Assembly: GCF_030272615.1 (NCBI RefSeq)
Contig: NC_081410.1
Span: 139,914,849-139,978,848 of the forward strand
DNA: 64,000 bases
Direction of reading: 5' to 3'
Origin: Cryptomeria japonica
Lineage: Eukaryota; Streptophyta; Pinopsida; Cupressales; Cupressaceae
Each line of letters opens with the position of its first letter. The stretch's first letter is position 1. Below the pieces are notes generated by a model. It was not told the origin of the DNA, did no database searches, and saw nothing but the letters and a program-made list of their open reading frames with translations. Below are positions 48,967 to 59,348 of the stretch, one piece after another. Position numbers and translations under genes: made by a program.

Positions 48967-50326
48967 TATTGGCATATGATGAAGTGGTGACAAAGTATGT
49001 TGTCATTGATGTCAATATGTGCTCAAGTAGGTACACTAGTATGAACCAGTATGAAGAGATGTAGTGAACTGATGTTAGGGCTTCACTAAGTCTGACTATA
49101 GGTTGGTAGTCTCAACTCTAGGGTTTCCATTTTGGTAATCTAGCTTGTGCGATGCAACTGATGATATTCTCTGATGAGTTAGCTAAGAAATAAGGATGAG
49201 ATTGAGATGCCATGTCAATTTTGTGCACGTGAAGGATTTCCTTGAGGATCTTGCATGTGAAGATTGACTGCATTAAATGTCTACCTCAAGAATGAACATT
49301 CTTCTTAGTGGTATAAGAAGAAAGCACGATGGGCTACTGATTTCTATGTTTGGTGAAGAATGGACAATGCAGAATGACTTGTGATCTGTTTGAGTTTGTT
49401 TAATTCTATGTAAAGTGTTTGGAAAGTAAGGATTGGACCGCTTGTAATTGTAAACCTAAAATACTTAGGGTTTAGGGTTTATGTTATTGACCTAATTCTT
49501 GTCTATAAGGTTGATGAGTTTTGATATTGTTGTTGTTGGCAAAAGTTGTGTTTGTATCCAAGTGATGAGATACTTGCCAAACTAGTGAGTGAAAATTGCA
49601 AATTGTAATATAGTCTTGTTATTAGATTAGAGTTTTACCTATTGTCTTCTAACCATTTCAATAGAAGGAAAATCCCTTTGTCGGGTAGCTTTAATGAGCT
49701 TACTGTAAATCCTCTAGCTAGGTGACTCAAGTTCATTGAGTTCTCTAAATCCTCTAGCGAGGTAACCTTTAATAGGGTTTCAACCTTTAATAGGGTATAT
49801 AGCCATCCCTTAACTGAGTGATCTTTAACAGGATCGGTTCCTAGCAGAACCTTATTGTAAAGTCTTTAACTAGACTAGGCTCCTAACAAAGCGAGCTTCA
49901 AAAGAGTTCAAAGAAAGCTTGTAGGTATTCATCCCCACCGTGTTTTTTCCCATTTGGGTTTCCACATAAAAAAATATGTGTGTCATGACTTGTGCATTTT
50001 TCATGTGATGATTGAGTATTCTTTGTTTAGGTGATTATGCATGCAGAGCTAATGGTTATGATATTACTGATACATCACATGCATATGTTTATGGGTGAAT
50101 TAGTTATCAAGTATTGAATGATATTTTAAGTATTCAGTTTTACCAATTTAAGTTGTCTGAAGTCTTACTATGTTTAACTATTGTCATGGTTAAGTTCAGG
50201 AATGAAGACAACCGGTTAGCATTGTTTTAACTTGATAACTTGCAGAGAAGTTTTTGTATGTGCTGATTCACCCCCCCCCCCCTCTCAGTACCAGTTAGGG
50301 TATTTAATGTTCATCATTATTCATCA
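48967..50326 (+). repeat. COP-E 5' LTR, 1.36 kb
   Basis: Starts TATTGGCATATGATGAAG (TG changed to TA) and ends TTCATCATTATTCATCA. Homologous to the solo LTR 41386-42786 in reverse. Contains the U3 TTGTCATTGATGTCAA motif near 48999, the TTTTTCCC motif near 49945 and a C-tract of 14 Cs (50270-50283). Confidence 0.92.
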
Positions 50327-50328
50327 AT

Positions 50329-50340
50329 TGGTATCAAAGC
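50329..50340 (+). other. COP-E primer-binding site
   Basis: TGGTATCAAAGC, one mismatch to the initiator-Met tRNA complement, two bases after the LTR end. Confidence 0.9.
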
Positions 50341-50397
50341 TACTCCAAGTCCTCGGTGATATAAGCTTAACCACTTAAGGTAAAAGGTCATGCTTTA

Positions 50398-51694
50398 ATG
50401 ATGAATAGGGAAGGTCCTAAGTTCAATAGAGATAACTTCAAAATATGGAAGGACAGAATGAAGATCTATATCAAGAGTTTGGGTGCTCAACACTAGAACT
50501 ATGTTGAGAATGCTATGTAATCCCCACTGACACTTTGATGATCAAAAAAGAGAGATTCAAGAAAATGGGCAAGTCATGGAAGCCCTTATTAGCAGTTTGT
50601 CGAATATTGAGTTCATTAATGTACAAGATAAGGACACTCCTAAGGATGTATGGGACACATTGGAAACTATTTATGGTGGAGAGGAGCATGTCAAGCAAGC
50701 TAAGGAAGAGAGCCTTAGAGGAAAATTTGAAGATATGAGGATGGTTGAAGGTGAAACCATTTAGCAATATGGCATAAGGATCAAGACTGTGGTTGGGCAT
50801 ATCAAGAGCATTGGTGGAACAATTGAAGATGCCATTGTTGTCAATAAAGCTTTGAGATTATTGTTACCAGTCTATGCAATCAGAGTTGCTGCTATTCAGG
50901 AGTTAAGGTCTATTGACAAAACCAAGGTATCCTTAGACTCTATCATTGAAAAGTTAACTGCATATGAGTTGAATAACTATGATGGCAGTGTTCAAAAGAC
51001 TGAGTCAGCCTTTAGAGCATCTATTGTACCAACCAAAAAAGGAAAAGAAGTAAGTACCAATTATGAATCTAGGCAATGCAGAGATATGGATGATGAAGAG
51101 ATTCTAATGGAGTTTGAAGATCTTCTTGCCAAGAGACATCCAAAAGGCACTGGAAAATACAGAGGTAAGATTCCTTTAAAATGTTTTTCCTGCAATAAGA
51201 TAGGACATATAGCTATTAACTATCCTAACAATGACAATAATGATAAACTTGAGATGTTTAGAAAGTATAAAGGAGGAAATAGAAGAAATTTTCTTGTTGC
51301 AATGGATGAAGGTGTTACTGATGAAGAATTTGAGGATGAAAAGAATGAGGAAATAGTGTTTGTAGCTGTAAAGGAAGAAGTGTCTGACAAAAAAGCGCTT
51401 GTCTCTCACATTGACAACTCTAATCAGTGGATTATTGATAGTGGATGTTCTCACCACATGACTGGTGACTGGGGAATGCTTCTGTCTTTAGAAGAATATG
51501 ATGGAGGTGTTGTCAGATTTGTCAATGATGCACCATTCTTGGTAAAAGGAAAAGGATTCATCTCACTAAATGGAAAGAGTAGTGCAGATGATGTTTACTG
51601 AGGCAGAAGGTCTTAAAAATAATGAGTTGAGTGTTTCTTAGCTAAATGATAAAGAACTCATTCTGGAGTTCAAAGGTGGAGTCTGTAGTATAAT
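50398..51694 (+). pseudogene. COP-E gag and protease (decayed, cut by COP-F)
   Basis: Starts at ATG 50398 or 50401 (MNREGPKFNRDNFKIWKDRM), with stops at about 50494 and 50518 and a frameshift before 50576. UBN2 capsid core: VWDTLETIYGGEEHVKQAKE, LRGKFEDMRMVEGETI, LLLPVYAIRVAAIQEL. The knuckle is CFSCNKIGHIAINY, with the last Cys replaced by Tyr. Protease: WIIDSGCSHHMTGDWG near 51430. A stop at 51599 is followed by further stops before COP-F enters at 51694. Several changes are G-to-A or C-to-T, as expected from methylcytosine decay. Confidence 0.9.
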
Positions 51695-52500
51695 TGTCGG
51701 CATATGCACACTCTAATGAGATATTGTAGGTGATTGAAGGTTTTGTCATTGATGGCAACCTTACAATCCTATTCCACTGGCAAGGCATTCCACTAGCACT
51801 AGCAAGATCAGACTCTACACCAACACTTAGATCACCGGCAGCAGCAGTGAAAGGTAGCATACCGGCACAGAGGCCGACAGGATTTTTGTTGTAATATATT
51901 TTGTTTATTATTTGTAAAATCGTTGTAAGACAACTTGGCAAGTTGTAAAATGACTCTTATATAAGAGAGATCATTGTAGAACATTTGTAAGTAAGAAAAA
52001 GGAATGTAATTAGGCAATATAAGGTAGACCTATTATGCGAATTATAGGTTAAGGGTTTATGTAAGAAGCAGAGCAGAAATCACTACTAGATTTGACATTA
52101 TAGATGCTATTTTGAAGCAGTACAAGACACTAGATTTATATAGTCCATTTTGTAAGTCAGTGAGACTTCCCATTTTTGTATTTGAGCAGTGAGCTCTAGG
52201 CAGTTGACCTTCCTGCATGTGCAGGCCCCTCTTGTAGCAGTAATATTCTCTTATTGGCCAGTAAGTGAATATTGTGGGTCACAAATCCCACTGAGGTTTT
52301 TCCCACACCGGGTTTCCTCGTTAACTCCTTGTGTTATGGTATGTTTTTCATGTGGTTGTTTTTATCTCTGATTATTGTATTACTTTCTTCTTACCAGTAC
52401 ACTGTATTAATATTATCTACATGTTTTAAGTTAAGAAAATCTATTTACCAATTAGATACTGATTCACCCTCCCCTCTCAGTATCTGTGGGAATCCTAACA
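51695..52500 (+). repeat. COP-F 5' LTR
   Basis: TGTCGGCATATG to GGAATCCTAACA. Differs from the 3' LTR at roughly 4-5% by eye. TATA box TATATAAG at 51958-51965 within the palindrome TCTTATATAAGA; C-tract motif at 52460-52481. Confidence 0.95.
51958..51965 (+). promoter_or_regulatory. Candidate TATA box of COP-F LTR
   Basis: TATATAAG, conserved in the 3' LTR at 57755-57762. It would place the transcript start near 51990. Confidence 0.6.
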
Positions 52501-52502
52501 AT

Positions 52503-52514
52503 TGGTATTAGAGC
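52503..52514 (+). other. COP-F primer-binding site
   Basis: TGGTATTAGAGC, one mismatch (C to T) to the initiator-Met tRNA complement. Confidence 0.9.
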
Positions 52515-53708
52515 TTGGTCCTCTATTTTCAAAAGCCTAAAAACTTGAGGAAGATCTTAACACTAGTAGAGATGGAAAACTTGATGAAGCAACTTGAAGG
52601 AGCTCTCTCAGACTATGATGGAGAAAAATTGAAAAATATCAAACTTGAAGATGATCTAAAGGCTGCTCAGGATATTATTCAAGCACTTCAAGAAAATCTT
52701 ACTATTTCAAGAAACAAGAGAAGAGAACTTTGTGAAAAGATGCAAAATGAGAATGATGAAAAAGAAACTCTTAATGATATGATAAACAAGATGAAACAAG
52801 AGAACATGACAACAAAGAATGAGATGCAAGATATGACTATGAGATTCTGTAAAGAAATTGAAGATAGAAAGAAGAATGAAGAAGATTTGACTAGAAGACT
52901 AAGTGATGTTGCAAATAAAAACACAAGACTCGGCTATGAAAATGATTTATTGAAAACAAATATGATGCACACTCAGAATGACTCAAATGAACTAATGAGG
53001 TAGAAAGAATTCTTAGAAAGAGAACTAGATACTAAAAATCAACATAAAGAGAAATTCAAGAAAAGCTCAGAAGAACTTGGTAACTTGCTGAAGAATCAAA
53101 AACCTAAAGGTGACACTTGTGGAATTAGCTTTGAAGTTGGTGAAAGCTCTGGTAGTGCAAACACACAAGATCATAGCAAATCGGTAAGACAACCTACTGC
53201 TTATAAATTTAATGGAAAATGCTTTAACTATAACAAGTATGGTCATAGAGCAAATCAATGTAGATCTAGAAATTATCAAAATATCAACACCTCCATCGGT
53301 CAATGTTCAAAATGCAACAAAGCTGGTCATAACTTTGAGAATTGCAGAATGAATGTGAGATGTTATGTTTGTGGAATATTTGGACACTTATCTAATCAAT
53401 GCAGAACACAAACTAGTATAGGTTATGGAAAGGCTATTCAGAAAAATAATGTGACTTGTTATGCTTGTAACAAAACTGGGCATATTGCTAAATTCTGCAG
53501 AAGTAAGGCACCACCAGTAGACAACAAAGGTCCTAGTTTGAAAGGAAAAGAAAAAGTTGAAGAAGTTAAGCAAGAATTTTCAAACAAATGGATTAGGAAA
53601 TCAGAAATGAATGTGGATAGGAATACTCCTCCACTGGTAGAACAGAGCAACACTCCACTGGCAGAACAGAGTAGCACTCCACCGGCAGGAGTCTCTTCAT
53701 CAAATTGA
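52515..53708 (+). pseudogene. COP-F Gag-like protein: coiled coil plus four CCHC knuckles
   Basis: One frame with a single TAG at 53001-53003. It opens right after the PBS, so there is no room for the UBN2 capsid domain found in COP-B and COP-E. A good internal start is MENLMKQLEGALSDYDGEKL (near 52572). Residues to about 180 are Lys/Glu/Asn-rich heptads, a predicted coiled coil. Four knuckles follow: CFNYNKYGHRANQC (53220-53261, second Cys changed to Tyr), CSKCNKAGHNFENC (53304-53345), CYVCGIFGHLSNQC (53361-53402) and CYACNKTGHIAKFC (53457-53498). The tail has three near-repeats of TPPLVEQSN type. It could bind RNA; particle formation by itself looks unlikely. Read from known Gag families this is a nucleocapsid-only protein (inference). 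Confidence 0.85.
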
Positions 53709-54011
53709 AGAAAATTTCCTTGAGGGTTTTGCAATTAATGAGACATATGCTATTATTCCCTCGGTTGATGGTAAGAAGTTGAATTTATTTCTATACCAGC
53801 AGATATGTTAAGTGATTACTTAACTGGCAAGTATTAAATGTGGTAGTTGGCAAATTGACATTAAAAATTAATGTTTTTGGCTCCATTTTACTTCACCAAT
53901 CATTCAAACATTCGAAGAGCGCGAAATCTCCAGAGCTAAGGCATTTTGAGCAAAGAGGTAAAGCACTTCAGCAATCAATCCTTCCTAAGGTAGAAAAATG
54001 TATTTATAATC
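53709..54011 (+). other. COP-F spacer / leader before the accessory gene
   Basis: About 300 bases without a protein-like frame. The last part (AGCAATCAATCC and similar CA-rich sequence) resembles a plant 5' leader and leads into ATGGCATCC at 54012. No clear TATA box was seen, though TATTTATAAT lies directly upstream of the ATG. It may be the leader of a separate transcript or a remnant of captured cDNA. Confidence 0.5.
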
Positions 54012-57000
54012 ATGGCATCCTCCTCTGTACCTAAATCCATAGAAAACCCTACTGTAGTCAAGGTAATCAAATGCCCTAGACCCGTATTTTAGCTAGTTCT
54101 CAAGATAGCTAAAAAGGATGACAATGTAGGTGCTTTTTCCCAAATTCCCAAAGGAGTTGTTTATGCAGAAGACCCTAGAATCTATATCCATTGCCATATA
54201 GAAGAATTAGGAGATGAAGAAATCAAGAACATGTACAAATCTATTATCTGTGATGATTCTAGTAAAGTAAAACCTAAACACCAAATTATTGAAACCTTAG
54301 GATTCACTGAGATCCTTGGCATTTTGGATTTCCCCAAGGAAGTTATTAGGATAGTGTTAAGTAGAGTACATGGTGCATTCTTTTGGCTTGATTCAATCCA
54401 TAAAATTACCAAGGAAGTGGTGAAAGCTGTAACAGGGTTACCCTCCACCGGTAGCATACCAGACAAAACAAAGAAGGTCTCAAATGACCTAGTAATGAAC
54501 CTAACCGGTGCAACATCCGATAGAAGGTCTCTAAGGGTTAATGATGTGACTGACATAAATGTGAGATTTGTTAGCATGATTTTAGGATACAAAGCAACAC
54601 ATGCAAACAGACTTAACTCAGTTTCTAGTTTATGCATAAAAAGTGCACATGATATGGTAAAAGAAAATGTGAAAATTGATGTATGTGAATGGCTAAAGGA
54701 TGAATTCATTGATAATTTAGGGAAGATCAAGAAGGATAAGAGAGGAACTTTTAGATTTGGTAATTTACTTGTATGCTTAGTGCTACATATAACCAAATAG
54801 GTTCCTGGTATAGGCAACAAGAACCTTAGATTTGACATACCGATAGGGAAATAGTTATTAGACTTATTCAACAACATGGATGAAAACAAGGAAAAGAATA
54901 TTGATGAGTATTTTCAAGCACTAAGGGCCCGAATCACTAAAGAATCAGACTATCACAAGAAATTGTTGACAAATACAAGGATGATATATATTTTGTGATT
55001 AAAAGGATGAGATCTAGATGGAAGTAGTTATCCCAAGAACAATTTGGGTTATTGAAATGGGCTATGAGACTGATGACCACATCAATGAAACATATGATAA
55101 AGCCCTTCTGGAAGCACCAAATGAACCTAAGGAAGAGGTATTTGGTAGTGTTGAGACCATTGAAAGCCAAATTCAATCTAAGAAGAGAGTAAAGAAAGTA
55201 AAAGCAACTGTGAGAATAGGTTCAAGGCGAGCTAAGGCTATAAAAGAAGATGTATTGAAACAAACCGGTATCACTGAAGATGAGTTACAGGCACAACAAC
55301 CAGAAACTCACCTATCATTGGTAGCAACTTCTTCAAAGAGTGACAAGCCAGCTGAATTTAAAAGAGTTGTAAGGAAAAGACAACCTTCACCAATATCCAC
55401 ACCCTCGCCTAGAAGAACTAGACAAAAGCAACAGGCAGTGAGGTCTCCGGTAAAGAAGACAACCCCAAAGAAAAAGCTAACACCTAAGAAGAAAAGGACT
55501 CAATAGAATATTTCTCCAATTGACAAATTGTTGGATGAAATCACAGAAGAAGGAAATCTCAAGAACATAGAAAAATTATATGATACACTATCAGCAGATG
55601 AGAAAGAGCAAGTTGAAAACAGTGTCATTTTACACCTGGATATTTATAAGAAGTTTTTGATGCAAGTTGTAGATGAACTACCAAATGAATTATTCAAGAG
55701 ACTGGAAGCAAGAAGACAATCTATTGTAGAACTCGATAAGAAAATTAAAATTGAAAAATTACTTGTTGTCTACCTAGTCAACTCTCCAAAAGAAATAGAT
55801 GATCTAATTGCAAAGGCGAAAAGGTTAGTATTCTCTACTGCACATCGGCATATTGCACTAATGGCAGGAAGAGTAAATGAGGTAACAGAAGAAATAGAAA
55901 ATGGATGGGATATATTCCTTGTGGAGAAGGAAAAGCAGGAAGAATACAGGAACCCCAAGCCTATCAAAGTCTATCAAAAGGACAAAGATAAGGGTAGAGG
56001 AAAGGTTGGTGGACCTCCTAGTATCAAAATAAAAGATAACTTATCCCCACCACCTCTGATTGTTCCATTGGTAACAACAATAGAAGACCAACCGGCAGAT
56101 GAAAGTATGGATGTATCACAAGAGGATACTAATCCTAATCCTAAGGTACTATACACAGTGGATGTTGATACTCAAAAGGTCAACATTGTGATAGACAAGG
56201 ACACAAATGGTAAGACTAACATGGCTAATGAGCCACCAGTAGCTGACAACATTGTTAACACTAAAGGTAAACTGGTAGATGGGAAAACAAAGATTGAAAT
56301 AGATCAGCAGAGAGAGAGACAAGTAGAGCAACAAGCTTCGGGACAGGAACATGTTCATGTGGAAATAGTCTCACCGGCAATAGGAGAGAAACAAAAACCC
56401 TTACTTAAGGAAATGGAAACACAGACTGACCTACCAGAGGTCACTACAAGCATGGTTACTTCCTCCACTGGCAGAATTCAAAATGTCGGTTCCTCTTCAA
56501 TAGGTTATAAATCAACCAATGTAACTGAAGTTCTTTTAGATTCTTTGAAGAAAATAACTGATTGTAGTTCACAAGCTTATAAAGCTATAGATGACACAAT
56601 CCCAATTTTGAAGATGATAGCTCCAAATTCAACATAGATAATAAGGATTCTTTGAGTCAACTTGACACTTTGTCGAAGTATATTACTGACAACACAGTGA
56701 CAGTTGAACAAATAAAGGAATAGGCATTCAAAGACAGGTTGGAAATTGAAAAACAAAAATTCTTTGAGAATCAAATAAAGAAGTGTAGTAGGGAATTTGA
56801 CACACTTCTATCGGAACTATGCAACTTATTGAAGGAATTTAAAACTATGTACAAAGATACTTGCAAGACAAACTTCTTAACAGTTGACATAGATAAGAAA
56901 ATGAGCAAGGTACAAGAAGAAATAAATAAACTTGCAGACAATTTTGTTAATTCACCTAATACATTATCAGTTTTTGAGCAAAAGATAACTAGTTTTGAGG

Positions 57001-57272
57001 TAGAATTACTGAAGCTAGAGAGAGAAAAGGATAGAATAATAAACAAGGCTAAAAAACTAAGACTAAGACTGGGTCCAAGACTGGACTATATAGCATCCTT
57101 GAGAAAGGAAATATTTGAGGCATTAGTACAAGGACAGAAAACATCGGCAGAGTATATGCAACACCTCACCGATATAGTTCAAAGAACAAAGGCAACAATA
57201 AAAGATAGTAAGAAGTTTATGGAAAGCATAAATTTGGTTTTGGCGGATCTTTTTCAAATTGTAACCACCTAG
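54012..57272 (+). pseudogene. COP-F accessory protein of unknown function, about 1,090 codons (decayed)
   Basis: Starts MASSSVPKSIENPTVVKVIK at 54012. In-frame TAG at codon 27 and at 54798, another stop near 54852, a frameshift at about 55010, TAG at 55504, a frameshift near 56625 and a stop at 56720; once these are bridged, one protein-like sequence covers 3.26 kb. Layout: an N-terminal globular part with FFWLDSIHKITKEVVKAVTG then LPSTG (Gly near residue 142); a basic Ser/Pro/Lys segment (about 55340-55500, repeats of TPKKK type); a helical middle; a long acidic disordered stretch (about 55950-56500); a C-terminal coiled coil (FENQIKKCSREFDTLL onward). No protease, RT, RNase H or integrase motif. 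It resembles unit G in size and plan. Alternatives: a captured host gene or a plant-mobile-domain-like protein. Confidence 0.75.
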
Positions 57273-57492
57273 TTACAAGGTTGAGATAGAAAAACTACAA
57301 CTATATTGACACCTTGACAACCTTTGTCATTGATGCCAAAGGGGGAGTAGTAGTATGAGAAAATAATCTGCAAAAGACTTATCTGCTTAGGGGGAGCTCA
57401 TATATTTTTGGTAAACATTTTTGGATTACAAGTTTTGGATACACTTTTGAAATTTTCTCATGAGTGTTGCCATCAATGCCAAAGGGGGAGAT
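57273..57492 (+). other. COP-F 3' untranslated region with two polypurine tracts and hairpin arm
   Basis: Secondary tract AAAGGGGGAG at 57338-57347, preceded by TGTCATTGATGCC; primary tract AAAGGGGGAG at 57481-57490, preceded by CATCAATGCC. GTTGCCATCAAT (57466-57477) is the exact reverse complement of ATTGATGGCAAC (57546-57557) in the LTR. The arm and loop enclose the primary tract and LTR edge. Confidence 0.87.
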
Positions 57493-58301
57493 TGTTGGCA
57501 TATGCACACTCGAATGAGACATTGTAGGTGATTGAAGGTTTTGTTATTGATGGCAACCTTACAATCCTATTCCACCAACAAGGCATTCCACCAGCACTAG
57601 AAAGATTAGACTCTACACTAGCACTCAGATCACCGGCACTGGTAGTGAAAGGTAGCATACCGGCACAGAGGCCGACAGGATTTTGTTGTAATATATTTTG
57701 TTTATTATTTGTAAAATCATTGTAAGCCGACTTGGCAAGTTGTAAAATGACTCTTATATAAGAGAGATCATTGTAGAACATTTGTAAGTAAGAAAAAGGA
57801 ATGTAATTAGGCGAAATAAGGCAGACCTATTATGTGAATTATAGGTTAAGGGTTTATGTAAGAAGCAGAGCAAAAACTAGTACTAGATCTAGCATTATAG
57901 ATGCTATTTTGAAGTAGTACAAGACACTAGATTTATATAATCCATTTTGTAAGTCAGTGAGACTTCCCATTTTTGTATTTGAGCAGTGAGCTCTAGGAAA
58001 TAGGCCTTCCTACATGTGCAGGCCCCTCTTGTAGCAGTAATATTCTCTTATTGGCCAGTAAGTGAATATTGTGGGTCACAAATCCCACCAAGGTTTTTTC
58101 CACACCGAGTTTCCTCGTTAAATCCTTGTGTCATGGTGTGATTTTCATGTGGTTGTTTTTATCTCTAATTATTGCATTACTTTTTGCTTACCAGTACACT
58201 GTATTAATATGCTCTACATGTTTTACGTTAAAAAAATCTATTTACCGGTTAGATCTCAATTCACCCCCCCCCCCCTCTCAGTATCTGTGGGAATCCTAAC
58301 A
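57493..58301 (+). repeat. COP-F 3' LTR
   Basis: TGTTGGCATATG to GGAATCCTAACA, intact ends. C-tract of 13 Cs in GATTCA-like context (58260-58280). Confidence 0.95.
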
Positions 58302-59013
58302 ATAATTGGAAAGAATGGTGAACTTATTGCCACCAGTAAGTAGACTAGAGGTAACTTTTTTTAGCTGAAGGCAAGATCAGTCGGTGTCTAATGGCGAAGT
58401 TCGATGACAATTGGAAATGGCATAGGAGACTTTGTCATGTGAACTTTGATAATATCGTATAGGCTAGTAAGATCAAGGCAATAAGAGGATTGCCTTTTCT
58501 GAACAAATCAGAGAATGATTTATGTAGAGAATGTCAACTTGGAAAGATGTCATCCTCAACATTCAAAGGTAAGTCTTTTTCAGCAGAGAACTTACTTGAT
58601 CTTGTGAATACCAATTTGTGTGATCCAATGAAAACTAGAAGTATTCAGGGAGATCGGTATTTCATGATTCTTATTGATGATTGCTCAAGAATTATGTGGG
58701 TCACATTCTTGAAAGACAAGTCTGAGGCATTTGGAAAGTTCAAAGCCTTTAGAGCATTAGTAGAGAAGGAAAGTGGTCAAAAGATAAAGCGTCTTACAAC
58801 TAATCAAGGAGGTGAATTCAACAAGTACTATGAAGAGAATGGTATCAAGAGGTAGTTGTTTGCCCCAAGGACACCACAATAGAATGGCATAGCAGAAAGG
58901 AATAATAGGATTGTAGTTGAAGCGGCCAGAACTATGCTGATTCAAGGAAATGTTGCTCACACTTTTTGGAGAGTAGCGATGAAAACTACAGTCTATACTA
59001 TGAACTGAGTACT
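58302..59013 (+). pseudogene. COP-E integrase (decayed, cut by unit G)
   Basis: Continues COP-E after COP-F. GAG-pre-integrase: NWKWHRRLCHVNFDN and CRECQLGKM. Integrase core: LVNTNLCDPMKT, where the first catalytic Asp is Asn, and RLTTNQGGEFN, where the second Asp is also Asn; Glu remains in NGIAERNNR. Stops at 58458, 58853, 58880 and 59007. Both Asp-to-Asn changes are G-to-A. Coding sequence breaks off after VYTMN where unit G starts. Confidence 0.9.
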
Positions 59014-59348
59014 TGTTATCACTGATTAAAATTGGGTTTTTCTTTTCCCATGATTGGCTATGGTATGTTGATTTTCCGAATAGGGTGTATTTCCAAATGC
59101 TTCAGCTTTGTTCTAGACTTTAAGGGTTTAAGGGTTTTTGATTTTAGATCCTATAGTATTTGTTTTAAGTCCTCTGGTTTCTAATCTTCCGTTACTTTAT
59201 TCACTTAAGTAATGGGTCATGGGTTCATAGGAAGTGTCCCCCCTTGTTGTTTGCCTAGGTGGTTATGTTAATAAATCAAAAATTTTCTGCCTTATATGTC
59301 TTTCTCCTAAATTTGTCCGGTCCAGTAACTAATGCGCATCTCATGAAT

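Larger units (their letters stand above)
51695..58301 (+). mobile_element. COP-F: non-autonomous copia-type element with a large accessory gene, 6.6 kb
   Basis: LTRs at 51695-52500 and 57493-58301 with exact target duplication ATAAT (51690-51694, 58302-58306). PBS and polypurine tract are of copia type, and the first 12 LTR bases match the COP-E family (TGTTGGCATATG). The interior has no protease, integrase, RT or RNase H. It holds a coiled-coil protein with four zinc knuckles and a second, about 1,090-codon decayed reading frame of unknown function. It must have depended on a relative for enzymes. Two LTRs and a clean duplication show the whole unit moved as one. Confidence 0.95.
48967..59013 (+). 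mobile_element. COP-E: Ty1/copia element split by COP-F and unit G
   Basis: Pieces: 48967-51694 (5' LTR, PBS, gag, protease) and 58302-59013 (GAG-pre-integrase, integrase). The frame joins across COP-F: EFKGGVCSII, then GKNGELIATSK. Unit G interrupts the integrase at about 59013; the rest lies beyond the window. It is heavily decayed. Same LTR family as the solo LTR at 41386-42786. Confidence 0.92.
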
